NCBI GenBank assembly: GCA_037446725.1
Contig: JBBIIC010000005.1
Span: forward strand, 62,001-126,000
Direction of reading: 5' to 3'
From: JBBIIC01 sp037446725
GTDB lineage: Bacteria > Actinomycetota > Coriobacteriia > Anaerosomatales > SLCP01
Length of the DNA stretch: 64,000 nt
The position numbers and the translations under genes were made by a program. The notes under the pieces are model-generated. The model was not told the origin of the DNA. It was given only the letters and a program-made list of their open reading frames with translations, and did no database searches. Positions 47,335 to 56,708 of the stretch are shown one piece after another. Each line of letters opens with the position of its first letter. Position 1 is the first letter of the stretch.

Positions 47335-49353
47335 CTAGGAGGCCGCTTCCAGTGGGGCCTCGAACTGGCTTTCGTAGAGATCGTGGTAGAACCCGCCCGC
47401 CGCGAGCAGCGCCTCGTGCGTGCCGGTCTCGATGATGCGCCCGTGGTCCATGACGACGATGACGTCGGCGTCGCGGATGGTGGAGAGCCGGTGCGCGATG
47501 ACGAAGCTCGTCCGGCCGGCCATCAGGCGCGCCATCGCCTGCTGGATGAGCACCTCGGTGCGGGTGTCGACCGAGCTCGTGGCCTCGTCGAGGATGAGGA
47601 TCTGCGGGTCGCTCAGGAACGCGCGCGCGATGGTGAGCAGCTGCTTCTCGCCCTGGCTCACCGCCGCGGCATCGTCGTCGAGGGGCGTGTCGTAGCCGAG
47701 CGGCAGGGTGCGCACGAAGTGGTCGACGTGCGCGGCCTCCGCGGCCGCGACGATCTCGGCCTCAGTGGCGTCCTCCCTGCCGTACGCGATGTTCTCGCGA
47801 ATCGTCCCGCCGAACAGCCACGCGTCCTGCAGCACCATGCCGAAGAGCCCGCGCACGTCCTCGCGTGTCATGTCACGCGTGTCCACGCCGTCGACGCTGA
47901 TGTGCCCGCCGTCGATCTCGTAGAAGCGCAGCAGCAGGTTCACGAGCGTGGTCTTGCCCGCACCGGTGGGCCCGACGATGGCGACGGTCTGGCCCGGCTC
48001 GACCGCGAGGTCGAGGTCCTCGATGAGCGGCTCGTCGAGCTTGTAGCGGAAGGAGACGTCAGCGAACTGCACCCGCCCGCTCGCCCGCGCCAGGCGGACC
48101 GGTGACGCGGCGTCGGGCTCCTGCTCGGCCTGGTCGAGCAGCTCGAAGACGCGCTCGGCAGACGCGACCGCGCTCTGCATCACGTTCGCGATACTTGCGA
48201 GCTGCGTGATGGGCCAGGTGAACTGCCGCTGGTACTGGATGAACGCCTGCACGTCGCCGAGCGAGAGCGTCCCGCTCGCCACCCGCAGGCCTCCGATGAC
48301 CGCGATGAAGACGTAGTTCACGTTGCCGATGAAGTTCATCGACGGCTGGATGATGCCCGAGATGAACTGCGCGCGAAACGACGCCTGGTAGAGCTTCTCG
48401 TTCTCCTCCGCGAAGACCGCCTCGGCATCGGCCTGACGCCCGAACGACTTCACGATCGCGCGTCCCGTGTGCACCTCCTCGACGTGTCCGTTGAGCGTGC
48501 CGGTGTGCTCCCACTGCGCGGCGAAATGCTTCTGCGAGCGCTTCGCGATCTGCATCGTCACGACCACCGAGAGCGGTACGGTAAGCAGCGAGATCGAGGC
48601 GAGCAGCGGGCTGATGGCGAACATCATCGCGAGCACGCCCACCACGGTGAGCACCGAGGTCGTGATCTGCGTGAGCGACTGCTGGAGCGTCTGCGCGATG
48701 TTGTCGATGTCGTTGGTCACGCGCGAGAGAATGTCGCCGCGCGCGTGGTCGTCGAAGTACTTGAGCGGCAGCCGCGTGAGCTTGGCGTCCACCGCGCCGC
48801 GCAGCCGGTAGACGATGCCCTGCGACACGCCCACCGTTAGGTACTGCTGCAACCAGCCGAAGAGCGACGAGGCCAGGTAGATGGCTGTGAGCCAGAGCAG
48901 AATGCGGCCGAGCTCGCCGAAGTCCACGCCCTCGCCGGGCGTGAGCTCCATCGACGAGAGCATCTCGGCGAGCTGGGTCTCCCCCCGCGCCTCGAGGCCG
49001 CGGATGACGTCTGCCTGTGTGGCGCCCTCGGGCAGCTGCGCGGAGATCACGCCTTCGAAGAGCAGGTTCGTGGCCTGGCCGAGTATGCGCGGGCCCACAG
49101 TGGCGAGCGCCACGCTCACGATGGCGAGCGCGATGACGAGCGCGATGCGTGCGCGGTACGGGCGCATCAGGCCGAGCAGCCGCCTGGCCGAGCCGCGGAA
49201 GTCCTTCGAGCGCGCGCCGCCGCCGATCATGCCGCGCGGGCCGAAGCCAGGGCCGTGCGCGCCGCCCGGTCCGGGGCCCGCCGGCTTCGCCGCGCCCTGC
49301 GTACCGGGCGGCGCGCCCGCGACCGGCTTCGTGATGTCGTCGGTGCCGGCCAT
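47335..49353 (-). CDS. ABC exporter subunit (LmrD/YheH-like)
   Basis: A 672-residue fused membrane-ATPase half-transporter. A Pro/Gly-rich 50-residue N-terminus precedes six helices (residues about 70-390). The ATPase has Walker A GPTGAGKTT, signature VSQGEKQLLTIARAF and Walker B ILILDEATSSVDTRTE. The signature 'VSQGE' replaces the usual LSGGQ, which is typical of one half of heterodimeric exporters. It is encoded one base after its partner, behind a MarR regulator, so it probably exports drugs. Confidence 0.9.
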   Translation of the reverse strand: MAGTDDITKPVAGAPPGTQGAAKPAGPGPGGAHGPGFGPRGMIGGGARSKDFRGSARRLLGLMRPYRARIALVIALAIVSVALATVGPRILGQATNLLFEGVISAQLPEGATQADVIRGLEARGETQLAEMLSSMELTPGEGVDFGELGRILLWLTAIYLASSLFGWLQQYLTVGVSQGIVYRLRGAVDAKLTRLPLKYFDDHARGDILSRVTNDIDNIAQTLQQSLTQITTSVLTVVGVLAMMFAISPLLASISLLTVPLSVVVTMQIAKRSQKHFAAQWEHTGTLNGHVEEVHTGRAIVKSFGRQADAEAVFAEENEKLYQASFRAQFISGIIQPSMNFIGNVNYVFIAVIGGLRVASGTLSLGDVQAFIQYQRQFTWPITQLASIANVMQSAVASAERVFELLDQAEQEPDAASPVRLARASGRVQFADVSFRYKLDEPLIEDLDLAVEPGQTVAIVGPTGAGKTTLVNLLLRFYEIDGGHISVDGVDTRDMTREDVRGLFGMVLQDAWLFGGTIRENIAYGREDATEAEIVAAAEAAHVDHFVRTLPLGYDTPLDDDAAAVSQGEKQLLTIARAFLSDPQILILDEATSSVDTRTEVLIQQAMARLMAGRTSFVIAHRLSTIRDADVIVVMDHGRIIETGTHEALLAAGGFYHDLYESQFEAPLEAAS

Positions 49354-51084
49354 CTAGGCGATCTCCTCTTCGGTCAGCTGCGAGAAGACGATCTCGCGGT
49401 AGGTCTCAGACGTCTGAAGCAGCTCGTCGTGCGTGCCGATGCCAGCGATACGGCCCCGGTCGAGGACGACGATGCGGTCCGCGTGCATGATGGTGCCGAC
49501 GCGCTGAGCCACCACGATGACGGTGGCATCACCCGTCTCGGCCTTGAGCGCGGCGCGCAGCCGGCGGTCGGTGGCGAAGTCGAGCGCGGAGAAGCTGTCG
49601 TCGAACACGTAGATCTCCGGGCGCTTGACGAGCGCGCGCGCGATGGCGATGCGCTGGCGCTGGCCGCCCGAGAGGTTCGTGCCGCCCTGCGAGACCGGCG
49701 CCTCGAGCCCTCCGGGCATCTCGGCGACGAAGCCATCGGCCTGAGCGATTGTGAGCGCGTGCCAGAGCTCCTCGTCGGTCGCGTCGTCTTTGCCGTAGCG
49801 CAGGTTGCTCGCGATCGTGCCCGAGAACAGGAACGCGCGCTGCGGGGTGTAGCCGATGCGCGCCCAGAGCGCCTCCTGCTCCATCTCGCGCACGTCCACG
49901 CCGTCGACGAGCAGCGCTCCGCCGGTCACGTCGTAGAAGCGCGGCACGAGGTTGACGAGCGTGGACTTGCCGCTGCCCGTCGAGCCGATGATGGCGGTGG
50001 TCTCCCCCGGCCCCATCGATACCGTGATGCCGCAGAGCACGGGATCCTCGGCGCCGGGGTAGCGGAACTCGACGTCGCGGAGGTCGACGTGCCCGCGGGC
50101 CTCAGGGGGCACGAGCGCGACGACGGGGTCGGTCACGGCAGGCGTCGTGTCGAGCACCTCGCGGATGCGGTTCGCCGAGACCGCGGCGCGCGGCAGCATC
50201 GTGAGCATGAACGTCGCCATCATCACCGACATGAGGATCTGCACGACGTAGGTGAGGAACGCCGTGAGGTTGCCGATCGGCATCGCTCCGCTCGCGATGC
50301 GGTGCGCACCGAACCACATGATGGCAACCGTCGAGAGGTTCATCACGCCGAGCAGGGTCGGCCACATCAGCGCGAACAGGTGGAAGACCCGCGTAGCCGT
50401 GTCGGTGAGATCGGCGTTGGCGCGCTCGAACCGGCGCGACTCGAAAGAGTCGCGCACGAACGCGCGGATGACGCGAACACCGGCGAGCCGCTCGCGCATC
50501 ACCTGGTTGATGCGGTCGATCTTGACCTGCATCGAGGTGAACAGCGGCAGCGCCTTGCGGGTGAGCAGGCCCAGGAAGAGCGCCATGAGCGGCACGATGA
50601 CGAGCAGCGTCGCCGAGAGCACGACGTCCTGGCGCACCGCCATGATGATGCCGCCGATGCCCATGAACGGCGCGAGGATCATCATGTTGAGCCCCATGAG
50701 CACGACCATCTGCACCTGCTGCACGTCGTTTGTGTTGCGCGTGATGAGCGAGGCGGTGCCGAACTGGTTCACCTCGGCCTGCGAGAACGCGCCGACGCGG
50801 TGGAAGATCGCCGCGCGCACGTCGCGCCCGAAGCCCATCGAGGCCTTCGAGCCGAAGTAGATGCCGGCGACCGCCGTCACGCCCATCAGCAGCGTTACGA
50901 GCACCATGATGCCGCCGGTGCGCCAGATGAAGCCGATGTCGCCCTTGGCGACACCCTCGTTGATGATCTCGGCGTTGAGCTCGGGCAGGTAGAGGTTGGT
51001 GATGGCCTGCACCAGCATGAGCGCGAGCGCGATGGCGACACTCACCTTGTACGGCGCGAGATGCTCGCGCAGCAGGCGGCTCAC
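49354..51084 (-). CDS. ABC exporter subunit (LmrC/YheI-like)
   Basis: A 576-residue ABC half-transporter: six helices, then Walker A GSTGSGKST, signature LSGGQRQRIAIARAL and a Walker B region IYVFDDSFSALD. The Asp instead of Glu after Walker B (FDDSF) marks the degenerate site of a heterodimeric exporter, complementing the partner downstream. It overlaps the MarR gene by four bases. Confidence 0.9.
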   Translation of the reverse strand: MSRLLREHLAPYKVSVAIALALMLVQAITNLYLPELNAEIINEGVAKGDIGFIWRTGGIMVLVTLLMGVTAVAGIYFGSKASMGFGRDVRAAIFHRVGAFSQAEVNQFGTASLITRNTNDVQQVQMVVLMGLNMMILAPFMGIGGIIMAVRQDVVLSATLLVIVPLMALFLGLLTRKALPLFTSMQVKIDRINQVMRERLAGVRVIRAFVRDSFESRRFERANADLTDTATRVFHLFALMWPTLLGVMNLSTVAIMWFGAHRIASGAMPIGNLTAFLTYVVQILMSVMMATFMLTMLPRAAVSANRIREVLDTTPAVTDPVVALVPPEARGHVDLRDVEFRYPGAEDPVLCGITVSMGPGETTAIIGSTGSGKSTLVNLVPRFYDVTGGALLVDGVDVREMEQEALWARIGYTPQRAFLFSGTIASNLRYGKDDATDEELWHALTIAQADGFVAEMPGGLEAPVSQGGTNLSGGQRQRIAIARALVKRPEIYVFDDSFSALDFATDRRLRAALKAETGDATVIVVAQRVGTIMHADRIVVLDRGRIAGIGTHDELLQTSETYREIVFSQLTEEEIA

Positions 51085-51593
51085 CGGTCACCCTCCCCGG
51101 CCGGGGCGGCATCGTCAGGTGGTGCCGAGCCCTCGGCAAGCGCGGCCTGGATGTTGTCGGAGAGCATGCCGAGGAGGCGGGTGAGCTCGGCCTGGTCGGC
51201 CGCGGACATCGGGGCGATGGCCTTCTCGGCGATCTCGGCGAGCACGGTGTGCATGACGCCGTAGCGGGCGCGGCCCTCGTCGGTGAGGTGAAGGCGTGTG
51301 TAGCGCTGGTCGTCGGCATCGGTGCGACGCTCCACGACGCGCGAGCGCTCGAGCTTGCGCAGCATCACACTAACGGTCGGGCGCGAGACGCCGAGCTCCT
51401 CGGCGAGCTCGGCCTGCGTGATGCCTTCGCGATGCGAGATGGCTGCCACGCAAAACGCCTGGCCGGGGTGAAGGCCGTGCTCGGCCATCTCGCGGAAGAG
51501 CAGCTGGCGGTGGGCGAGCATGGCCTGGTGGAACGCCCCGAACGCGCGCATCGTAGGCGACGCGTCCGGGCTACCGGAGTGCGGGTGGGACAT
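51081..51593 (-). CDS. MarR-family transcriptional regulator
   Basis: A 170-residue MarR protein. The winged helix is ITQAELAEELGVSRPTVSVML, RKLERSRVVERRTDADDQRYTR, LHLTDEGR. ATG at 51593 follows GAGGAG; longer frames are unsupported. A palindromic operator lies 62 bases upstream. It is the first gene of an operon with the two exporter subunits and likely represses it until a drug binds. Confidence 0.88.
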   Translation of the reverse strand: MSHPHSGSPDASPTMRAFGAFHQAMLAHRQLLFREMAEHGLHPGQAFCVAAISHREGITQAELAEELGVSRPTVSVMLRKLERSRVVERRTDADDQRYTRLHLTDEGRARYGVMHTVLAEIAEKAIAPMSAADQAELTRLLGMLSDNIQAALAEGSAPPDDAAPAGEGDR

Positions 51594-51654
51594 GGTACTC
51601 CTCGGGGGGAGCAGGGCGGCGGTGCGTGCGGGGCCGCCGGACAATGGGTAGCGT

Positions 51655-51677
51655 GCTAATCGTTAGCATGCTAATCG
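51655..51677 (-). promoter_or_regulatory. Palindromic operator upstream of marR-ABC operon
   Basis: GCTAA-TCG-TTAGC (51655-51667) overlaps the perfect palindrome TTAGCATGCTAA (51663-51674), which is followed by a second GCTAATCG. Overlapping palindromes of this size are typical MarR-family binding sites. Confidence 0.7.
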
Positions 51678-51862
51678 CGTGTCGGAGGCGCGTCAAGGGG
51701 TCGCGCACCGGCGACCCGGCGATCTCCCGGAGCGCGCCTCTGACCCGCCTGTTCGGGCAGTTCACGCAATCGGTGAATGGCGGCCTGGGACCGCGCCACG
51801 CGGGGACATAGTTGGTGTGCCCGCCGCATGCGGCCACGCCCGGATGGGGGGAGGTGGTGGAG

Positions 51863-52195
51863 ATGCCACATGCCACGCCGGAGTCACGCACTCAGTCCGG
51901 GTTCTTCGCTCTACCCTCGACGCGGATGGGGAGAACCGCGCTCCTACTGTTCGCGATCCTGTTCGCGCTGGTGGTCGTCAACAGCGCGATCCTGATGCCG
52001 TACACGGAGAGCCGAGTGGGTCTCGACACCCTCCAGCAAATCTACAACTTCGCGCTCGGCCTGCTCCTCATCGCTCTTGCTGTGATCGGCGGCGTGTCCG
52101 TGATCCGGCACCACGAGCGCTCCTGGACGGTGCTCCTGCCCGTGGCATTCGCGCTGATCGCGCTCGGCCTGCAGATCTTCGAGCATTTCGAGTGA
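51863..52195 (+). CDS. Small membrane protein, three helices, unknown
   Basis: A 110-residue protein: ALLLFAILFALVVVNSAIL, IYNFALGLLLIALAVIGGV and VLLPVAFALIALGLQIF are hydrophobic. ATG at 51863 has GGTGGTGGAG upstream. It is 22 bases before another small membrane protein gene and probably in one transcript with it. No family recognised. Confidence 0.6.
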   Translation: MPHATPESRTQSGFFALPSTRMGRTALLLFAILFALVVVNSAILMPYTESRVGLDTLQQIYNFALGLLLIALAVIGGVSVIRHHERSWTVLLPVAFALIALGLQIFEHFE

Positions 52196-52217
52196 TCACT
52201 ACCCCGGGAGGTGCACT

Positions 52218-52571
52218 ATGTACGCATCGTTCGGATTGCTCATCGGAATCGTCATCGGCGTGATGGCCCTGCGGCTCACCCGCAGCAGCCACGCGCAACC
52301 CGGAGTGGGGGGCGTGACCTCGCTCGGCAGGCTCGTCCTCACGTTCGGCACCGTCGCTGCTGTCACGCTCGCCGTCGCGATCGCGGCCTCAGACGGCACG
52401 CTGCTCTACCTTGTGTCCATACTCGCGGGTTCGGCGGCGGTCGTGATGGGTGTCGGAGCCCTCGTCAGACACGAGCGCTTGTGGGCCACGTGGGCAGGCC
52501 TCGTGCTCGGTGGCATCCCCTCCATCCTCTGGTTCGTCTTCGCCATCGGGTCGATGATGAGCCCGCCGTAG
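52218..52571 (+). CDS. Small membrane protein, unknown
   Basis: A 117-residue protein with about four hydrophobic segments (FGLLIGIVIGVMAL, LVLTFGTVAAVTLAVAIA, LVSILAGSAAVVMGVGALV, LVLGGIPSILWFVFAI). CGGGAGGTG precedes the ATG. Partner of the gene just upstream; no function assignable. Confidence 0.6.
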   Translation: MYASFGLLIGIVIGVMALRLTRSSHAQPGVGGVTSLGRLVLTFGTVAAVTLAVAIAASDGTLLYLVSILAGSAAVVMGVGALVRHERLWATWAGLVLGGIPSILWFVFAIGSMMSPP

Positions 52572-52748
52572 CCCGGCTCGCCCTCGCCTCTCATAGGTCC
52601 GTACCACGGGTCCCCGCACGATCCACGACCCACACTGCCGGATTGGCGGCAAGAGCGTGGAGAGGCCACCCCCTCGGGGCATACAAGCATGGGGGTCGCT
52701 GATTATGCATGCACCCGGGAACCGTGACCGACGCCGTGCGACAGGAAG

Positions 52749-53198
52749 GTGAACGACGTGACCGAGCAGCGCCTCATCCTCCACCCCACCGACGGGTCCG
52801 CCACCGCCGAGGCGGCGGCCCGCATCGCCGAGGACATCGCGTACGCCGAAGGCGGCAGGGTGCTCGTCCTCGGCATCGCGAAACCGACGTTCGTCGGGGG
52901 GATTGAGGACAACGCGCTCACCACCGCCGTCGTCGAGTCGGTCCGCGAGGTCGCCGAGCTGGAAGCCGCTCGTATCCGTCAGCGCGGCGTGGACGCCGAG
53001 GCGATCGTGACCCTGGCCGACCAGCCCCACGACGCGATCCTCGACGTAGCAGCCGAGCGCGGTGCGAACATGATCGTCATGGGCACGCACGGGCGCTCGG
53101 GGCTCACGCGCGCCGCTCTCGGTTCGGTCGCCGAGCGCGTGGTGAAGCAGTCGACCGTGCCGATCGTGCTCGTACCGCTCGTCGAGGACGTGAGGTAG
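52749..53198 (+). CDS. Universal stress protein (UspA family)
   Basis: A 149-residue UspA protein. RLILHPTDGSATAEAAARIA opens the fold, and GTHGRSGLTRAALGSVAE is the ATP-binding G-x2-G-x9-G-S/T motif, followed by STVPIVLVP. GTG 52749 is the called start; GTG 52758 has better spacing from AGGAAG and would drop three residues. It is followed after nine bases by a GNAT gene. Confidence 0.9.
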   Translation: MNDVTEQRLILHPTDGSATAEAAARIAEDIAYAEGGRVLVLGIAKPTFVGGIEDNALTTAVVESVREVAELEAARIRQRGVDAEAIVTLADQPHDAILDVAAERGANMIVMGTHGRSGLTRAALGSVAERVVKQSTVPIVLVPLVEDVR

Positions 53199-53207
53199 AG
53201 TCCGGGC

Positions 53208-53801
53208 ATGGCACGCATCACCCGGGGAATCCCGGCCGATCGGCTCGAGGAGACCGCTGCGCTGCTCTACGAGGCCTTCGAGCAGAAGCTCGTCCACGGT
53301 ATCCGGCCGGACTCGGCCGAACAGGGCCGGCGCATCGTCGCCCGGAGTCTCACACCCGAGCTCGGCTGGGTCGCGCTTGCCGGGGACGGGCAGGTACTCG
53401 GCGTGGCCGGCGTTGCGATGCGCGGGCATCACTTCTCACACATGGGCTACCGCCTGTTCGCCCGGGAGTTCGGGGCGCTCGGAGCCGTGTGGCGCTGGAT
53501 CCGGGCGACCTCCGAGTCACTCTTCGCGCGCCCGCGCAGAGGGCAGTGGCGAGTCGAGGTACTCGCGGTCGCCGAGCCCGCGCGGGGGAGCGGCATCGGG
53601 ACCGCGCTGCTCGAAGCGGTGATCGAGGCCGCCCGGGAGGCCGGCATGCGCTCGGTCGGCCTCGAGGTCGTCGACGTCAACGACCGCGCGCTGCGGCTCT
53701 ACGAGCGCATCGGGTTCCGCTCGGTGGGCAACGTGCCGACCGGCGTGCTGACCGCCGGCGGTGGCTACCGGGCAGTGCGTTTCATGCGGCTCGACCTGTA
53801 G
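53208..53801 (+). CDS. GNAT-family acetyltransferase
   Basis: A 197-residue GNAT enzyme. The acetyl-CoA loop is VAEPARGSGIGTALLEAVIEAA (motif A, R/Q-x2-G-x-G/A), followed by GLEVVDVNDRALRLYERIGF (motif B). The substrate cannot be predicted. It is probably cotranscribed with the Usp gene. Confidence 0.85.
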   Translation: MARITRGIPADRLEETAALLYEAFEQKLVHGIRPDSAEQGRRIVARSLTPELGWVALAGDGQVLGVAGVAMRGHHFSHMGYRLFAREFGALGAVWRWIRATSESLFARPRRGQWRVEVLAVAEPARGSGIGTALLEAVIEAAREAGMRSVGLEVVDVNDRALRLYERIGFRSVGNVPTGVLTAGGGYRAVRFMRLDL

Positions 53802-53997
53802 GGAACAGCAGCGTCGGAGCGGGCTGCACGGGCGTCACGCACCCGTACCCGGAGACTCTCCTCTGGTGCTATCGTCCTGCTATCATTCCGTGGTAGGATT
53901 CCGGCGAGAGTAGGTTCCGTCCGCCGTGTCATGCTGCAGCCGTCCCGATACCCGGAAGGCACGCATGGCCGGCACAACGCACACGTGGAGAGAGGCT

Positions 53998-54267
53998 ATG
54001 CCCGATCTGCTCGTACGCGGGTTGAGTCCCGAGTCCGTGACGCGGCTGAAGGAACAGGCGTCCCGTAACGGGCGCTCGATGCAAGCCGAGGCGAAGTCCA
54101 TCATCGAAGCCGGCATCAGGCCCACCATGGCCGAGTGGCTCGAGCGCGTCGACCGCTCGCGCTCGGCGATCGAGGCCGAGCATGGCACCCTCGAGACCAC
54201 CTCCGCCGAGCTCGTCCGCGAGCAGCGCGACGCGCGCACAGACACCGCGCCCCGCGGCGGCAGGTGA
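53998..54267 (+). CDS. FitA-like RHH antitoxin
   Basis: An 89-residue protein: PDLLVRGLSPESVTRLKEQA, SRNGRSMQAEAKSIIEAGI is the FitA-type ribbon-helix-helix, then a charged tail. ATG 53998 has GAGAGG upstream. The PIN toxin gene follows after seven bases. Confidence 0.82.
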   Translation: MPDLLVRGLSPESVTRLKEQASRNGRSMQAEAKSIIEAGIRPTMAEWLERVDRSRSAIEAEHGTLETTSAELVREQRDARTDTAPRGGR

Positions 54268-54274
54268 ACCATCC

Positions 54275-54694
54275 GTGCGGATTGTCGCCGATGCGAGCGT
54301 CGTCCTCGCAGCCATGCTTCCCGAGCGGCATACCCGCGAGGCACGGGAGGCGCTCGGCAACGCCGCGCAGGTCCACGCCCCCGATCTGCTGCTGTACGAG
54401 ATCGTCTCGGCGCTTCACGCACGCATGAGGCGGGGTGACCTCAGCGCCGGGCAGGCCGATCTCAAGCGCCTGGAAGCCCGAGCGCTCCCTACCCTGGAGA
54501 CCCCGGCCCACGAACTCGACGCCGCAGCGCTCGCACTCGCCGGGCGGCTCGATCACTCGGCCTACGACTGCTTCTACCTCGCACTTGCGATTGAACGTGA
54601 GTGCATACTGGTGACGACCGACCGCGGACTCGCCCGTGCGGCCCGCGCGGCCGGGCTCGACCGGTATGTCCGCCTGCTCGGAGAGGGAACCTGA
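54275..54694 (+). CDS. PIN-domain toxin (FitB/VapC-like)
   Basis: A 139-residue PIN protein from GTG 54275: IVADASVVLAAMLPE (Asp), LLLYEIVSALHARMR (Glu), SAYDCFYLALAIERE (Asp) and VTTDRGLARAARAAGL (Asp). It is partner to the FitA-like antitoxin and a different subfamily from the two minus-strand VapC proteins. Confidence 0.85.
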   Translation: MRIVADASVVLAAMLPERHTREAREALGNAAQVHAPDLLLYEIVSALHARMRRGDLSAGQADLKRLEARALPTLETPAHELDAAALALAGRLDHSAYDCFYLALAIERECILVTTDRGLARAARAAGLDRYVRLLGEGT

Positions 54695-54696
54695 CG

Positions 54697-55452
54697 ATGG
54701 ACCTGCCGCTCGAGTGGATGGAGCGCCGCGGCCCGTGGCTCATGTTGCTGGCGCGCACGGCGCTCTTCGCCGCCTACCAGGCGCTCATCGCGCTGGTGTT
54801 CCTGCTCGCCGGCGACCCCGAGCCCTGGGCGCGCTCGATCGCCTGGTGGCCGCTTTCGGCCATATTCGCCAACCTCGACACGCTCGCGCTCCTCTGGCTC
54901 GGTGCGCGCAGCGAGGGCATCCGCTTCGTGCGGCTCTACGGGTTCGATCGCATGAGCATAGGGCGCGACATGCTCTGGCTGCTCGGCGCGGTGGCGGTGA
55001 GCGCGCCGCTCGCCTACTTCCCGAACGTCTGGCTCGCAGAAGCGCTTTTCGACGATTCGGCCACACCCGCGACCATCATGTTCCAGACGCTGCCGCCGTG
55101 GATGCTCTGGACCGCGCTGCTGCTCTTCCCGCTCACGATCACGCTCGCCGAGCTCCCCGCCTTCTACGGCTACGCGATGCCGCGCATCAGGAAACGTGTC
55201 GGCCCGGTGTGGTGGGTGCCCCTGCTCGTCGGGGTCACCCACGCGCTGCAGCACGTCACGCTTCCGCTCGTGTTCGACCCGGCGTTCATGCTGTGGCGCT
55301 TCGGGATGTTCCTGCCCTTCGCGGTCTTCCTCGGCTATCTCATCGACCGCCGGCCCTCGCTGCTGCCCTACCTGATGGTCGTGCACGGCCTGCTCGACCT
55401 TCAGCTGCCGCTCACGCTGTTCGCGGCAGCGAACGGCACGCAGCCCTGGTAG
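54697..55452 (+). CDS. CPBP/CAAX-protease-like membrane protein (divergent)
   Basis: A 251-residue protein with about seven helices. ITLAELPAFYGYAMPRI, GVTHALQHVTLPLVF and MVVHGLLDLQLPL occupy the positions of the CPBP motifs (EExxxR, FxxxH, HxxxN/B). The paired glutamates are not intact, so protease activity is doubtful. ATG 54697 follows GAGGGAACCTGACG, two bases after the toxin stop. Confidence 0.55.
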   Translation: MDLPLEWMERRGPWLMLLARTALFAAYQALIALVFLLAGDPEPWARSIAWWPLSAIFANLDTLALLWLGARSEGIRFVRLYGFDRMSIGRDMLWLLGAVAVSAPLAYFPNVWLAEALFDDSATPATIMFQTLPPWMLWTALLLFPLTITLAELPAFYGYAMPRIRKRVGPVWWVPLLVGVTHALQHVTLPLVFDPAFMLWRFGMFLPFAVFLGYLIDRRPSLLPYLMVVHGLLDLQLPLTLFAAANGTQPW

Positions 55453-55487
55453 GGGCCTGCCGGGGGGCGGGTCGTACCGGCGGGGCG

Positions 55488-56591
55488 CTACCCGACCGAG
55501 CGCAGCGGCCCCTGGGCGCCGAGCGCGTCGAGCAGCGAGGCTTGCGTCGAGGCCGTGCGGCGCGTCCACGCGTCGTACGGGATGCGCACGACCGTGAAGC
55601 CGTCGCCCATGAGGTCGTGCTCGCGCGCGCGGTCGCGGTCGGCCCGGTCACCGCGGTGCCACGCCTCCCCATCGCACTCGATGACGACCGGGCGCCCGTC
55701 GGTCTCGACGACGAGGTCGGCACGGTAACGTCCGGCGTACTCCTGGGGACGGGCGAGGTGACCGTGGTCGTCGAGGAAGAGGAAGACCTCGACCTCGAAC
55801 CAGCTCTCAAAGGGCCGCGGCAGGCGCCAGCGATCGTCAGCCGTTCCCCGCCCGCGCGCGGTAGCGATCTGCCTCACGATCATGCGCCACTGCGGCTCGC
55901 GGCCGAAGCGCCGCGCGGCCTCGGCCACGCCTGCGATGCTGAAGCGCGACCACGCGAACCCGAGCTGCGCGAGGTGGAAGGGGACCTGATCGGGGTCGAG
56001 CCAGGGATGTGCGCATACGAACGCGAGCACGGCGTCGAGAATCGGCGCCTCCCCCACGTCGCCCCGCCGGCACCGTCTGCCGAGCACGAGCAGGTCGGCC
56101 ACGGTGCGCTCCGTCCGCCCGGCGACCTCGGCGTAACTGAGCACGCCCTCAGCACCCCACCCGTTGAGCATCCGAATGGCGTCCCAGTCCGCGCGCTCGT
56201 CGGCGGCGGGGCCGGTGAGTGCGCGCAGTTCGCGCTCGAGCGGTCCCGGGCCGATGAAAGTGGGTGGCAGCGTGACGGCGACCGGTACGGGACCGGCGAC
56301 CGCGTGCACTTCCGTGCCGAACGCGAGCTCCTCGAGGCCCGCGGCGGTGATACGCGAGTACGTGCGGCGCGGGTAGTCGAGCAGCCCCCGCTTGTGCAGC
56401 CGGGTCCGTGCCCACGCGACGCGGTCGCGGAAGACGTATCGGCCGTTGCCGGCGCGCTCGGCGAGTTCCTCGCCACTGAGCGCGAAGCGCAGCGCGAGGC
56501 GCTCCCACAACTCGCGGGTCGAGCGCTCTGCCCCGTCGGCGAGCTCCTCGAGCAGCGGTCCGATCAACTCATTTGTGGACGGAATGGGCAC
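55488..56591 (-). CDS. Mrr_N winged-helix fused to Vsr-like (MTES_1575/DUF559) nuclease
   Basis: A 367-residue protein. Residues 1-90 are an Mrr N-terminal winged helix (STNELIGPLLEELADGAERS, FRDRVAWARTRLHKRGLLDY, SRITAAG). The middle (100-250) is helical and unassigned. The C-terminal 100 residues are a Vsr-like PD-(D/E)xK nuclease: FEVEVFLFL (Glu), YRADLVVETDG (Asp), VIECDGEAWHRGDRADRDR. It would cut DNA, perhaps modified DNA. GTG 56591 follows GAGGGGGG; an ATG at 56627 has no such site. It stands alone with no methyltransferase beside it. Confidence 0.75.
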   Translation of the reverse strand: MPIPSTNELIGPLLEELADGAERSTRELWERLALRFALSGEELAERAGNGRYVFRDRVAWARTRLHKRGLLDYPRRTYSRITAAGLEELAFGTEVHAVAGPVPVAVTLPPTFIGPGPLERELRALTGPAADERADWDAIRMLNGWGAEGVLSYAEVAGRTERTVADLLVLGRRCRRGDVGEAPILDAVLAFVCAHPWLDPDQVPFHLAQLGFAWSRFSIAGVAEAARRFGREPQWRMIVRQIATARGRGTADDRWRLPRPFESWFEVEVFLFLDDHGHLARPQEYAGRYRADLVVETDGRPVVIECDGEAWHRGDRADRDRAREHDLMGDGFTVVRIPYDAWTRRTASTQASLLDALGAQGPLRSVG

Positions 56592-56708
56592 TGTGACCCC
56601 CCTCACAAGACGATGCAACCTGTGCATCGGTCTGTGGCGGGGGGAGCTTGAACGGAGGCGGGCCGGCGGCGGGACGGCGCTCGGGTGACCGCGCAGCGTT
56701 GCGCGGGC

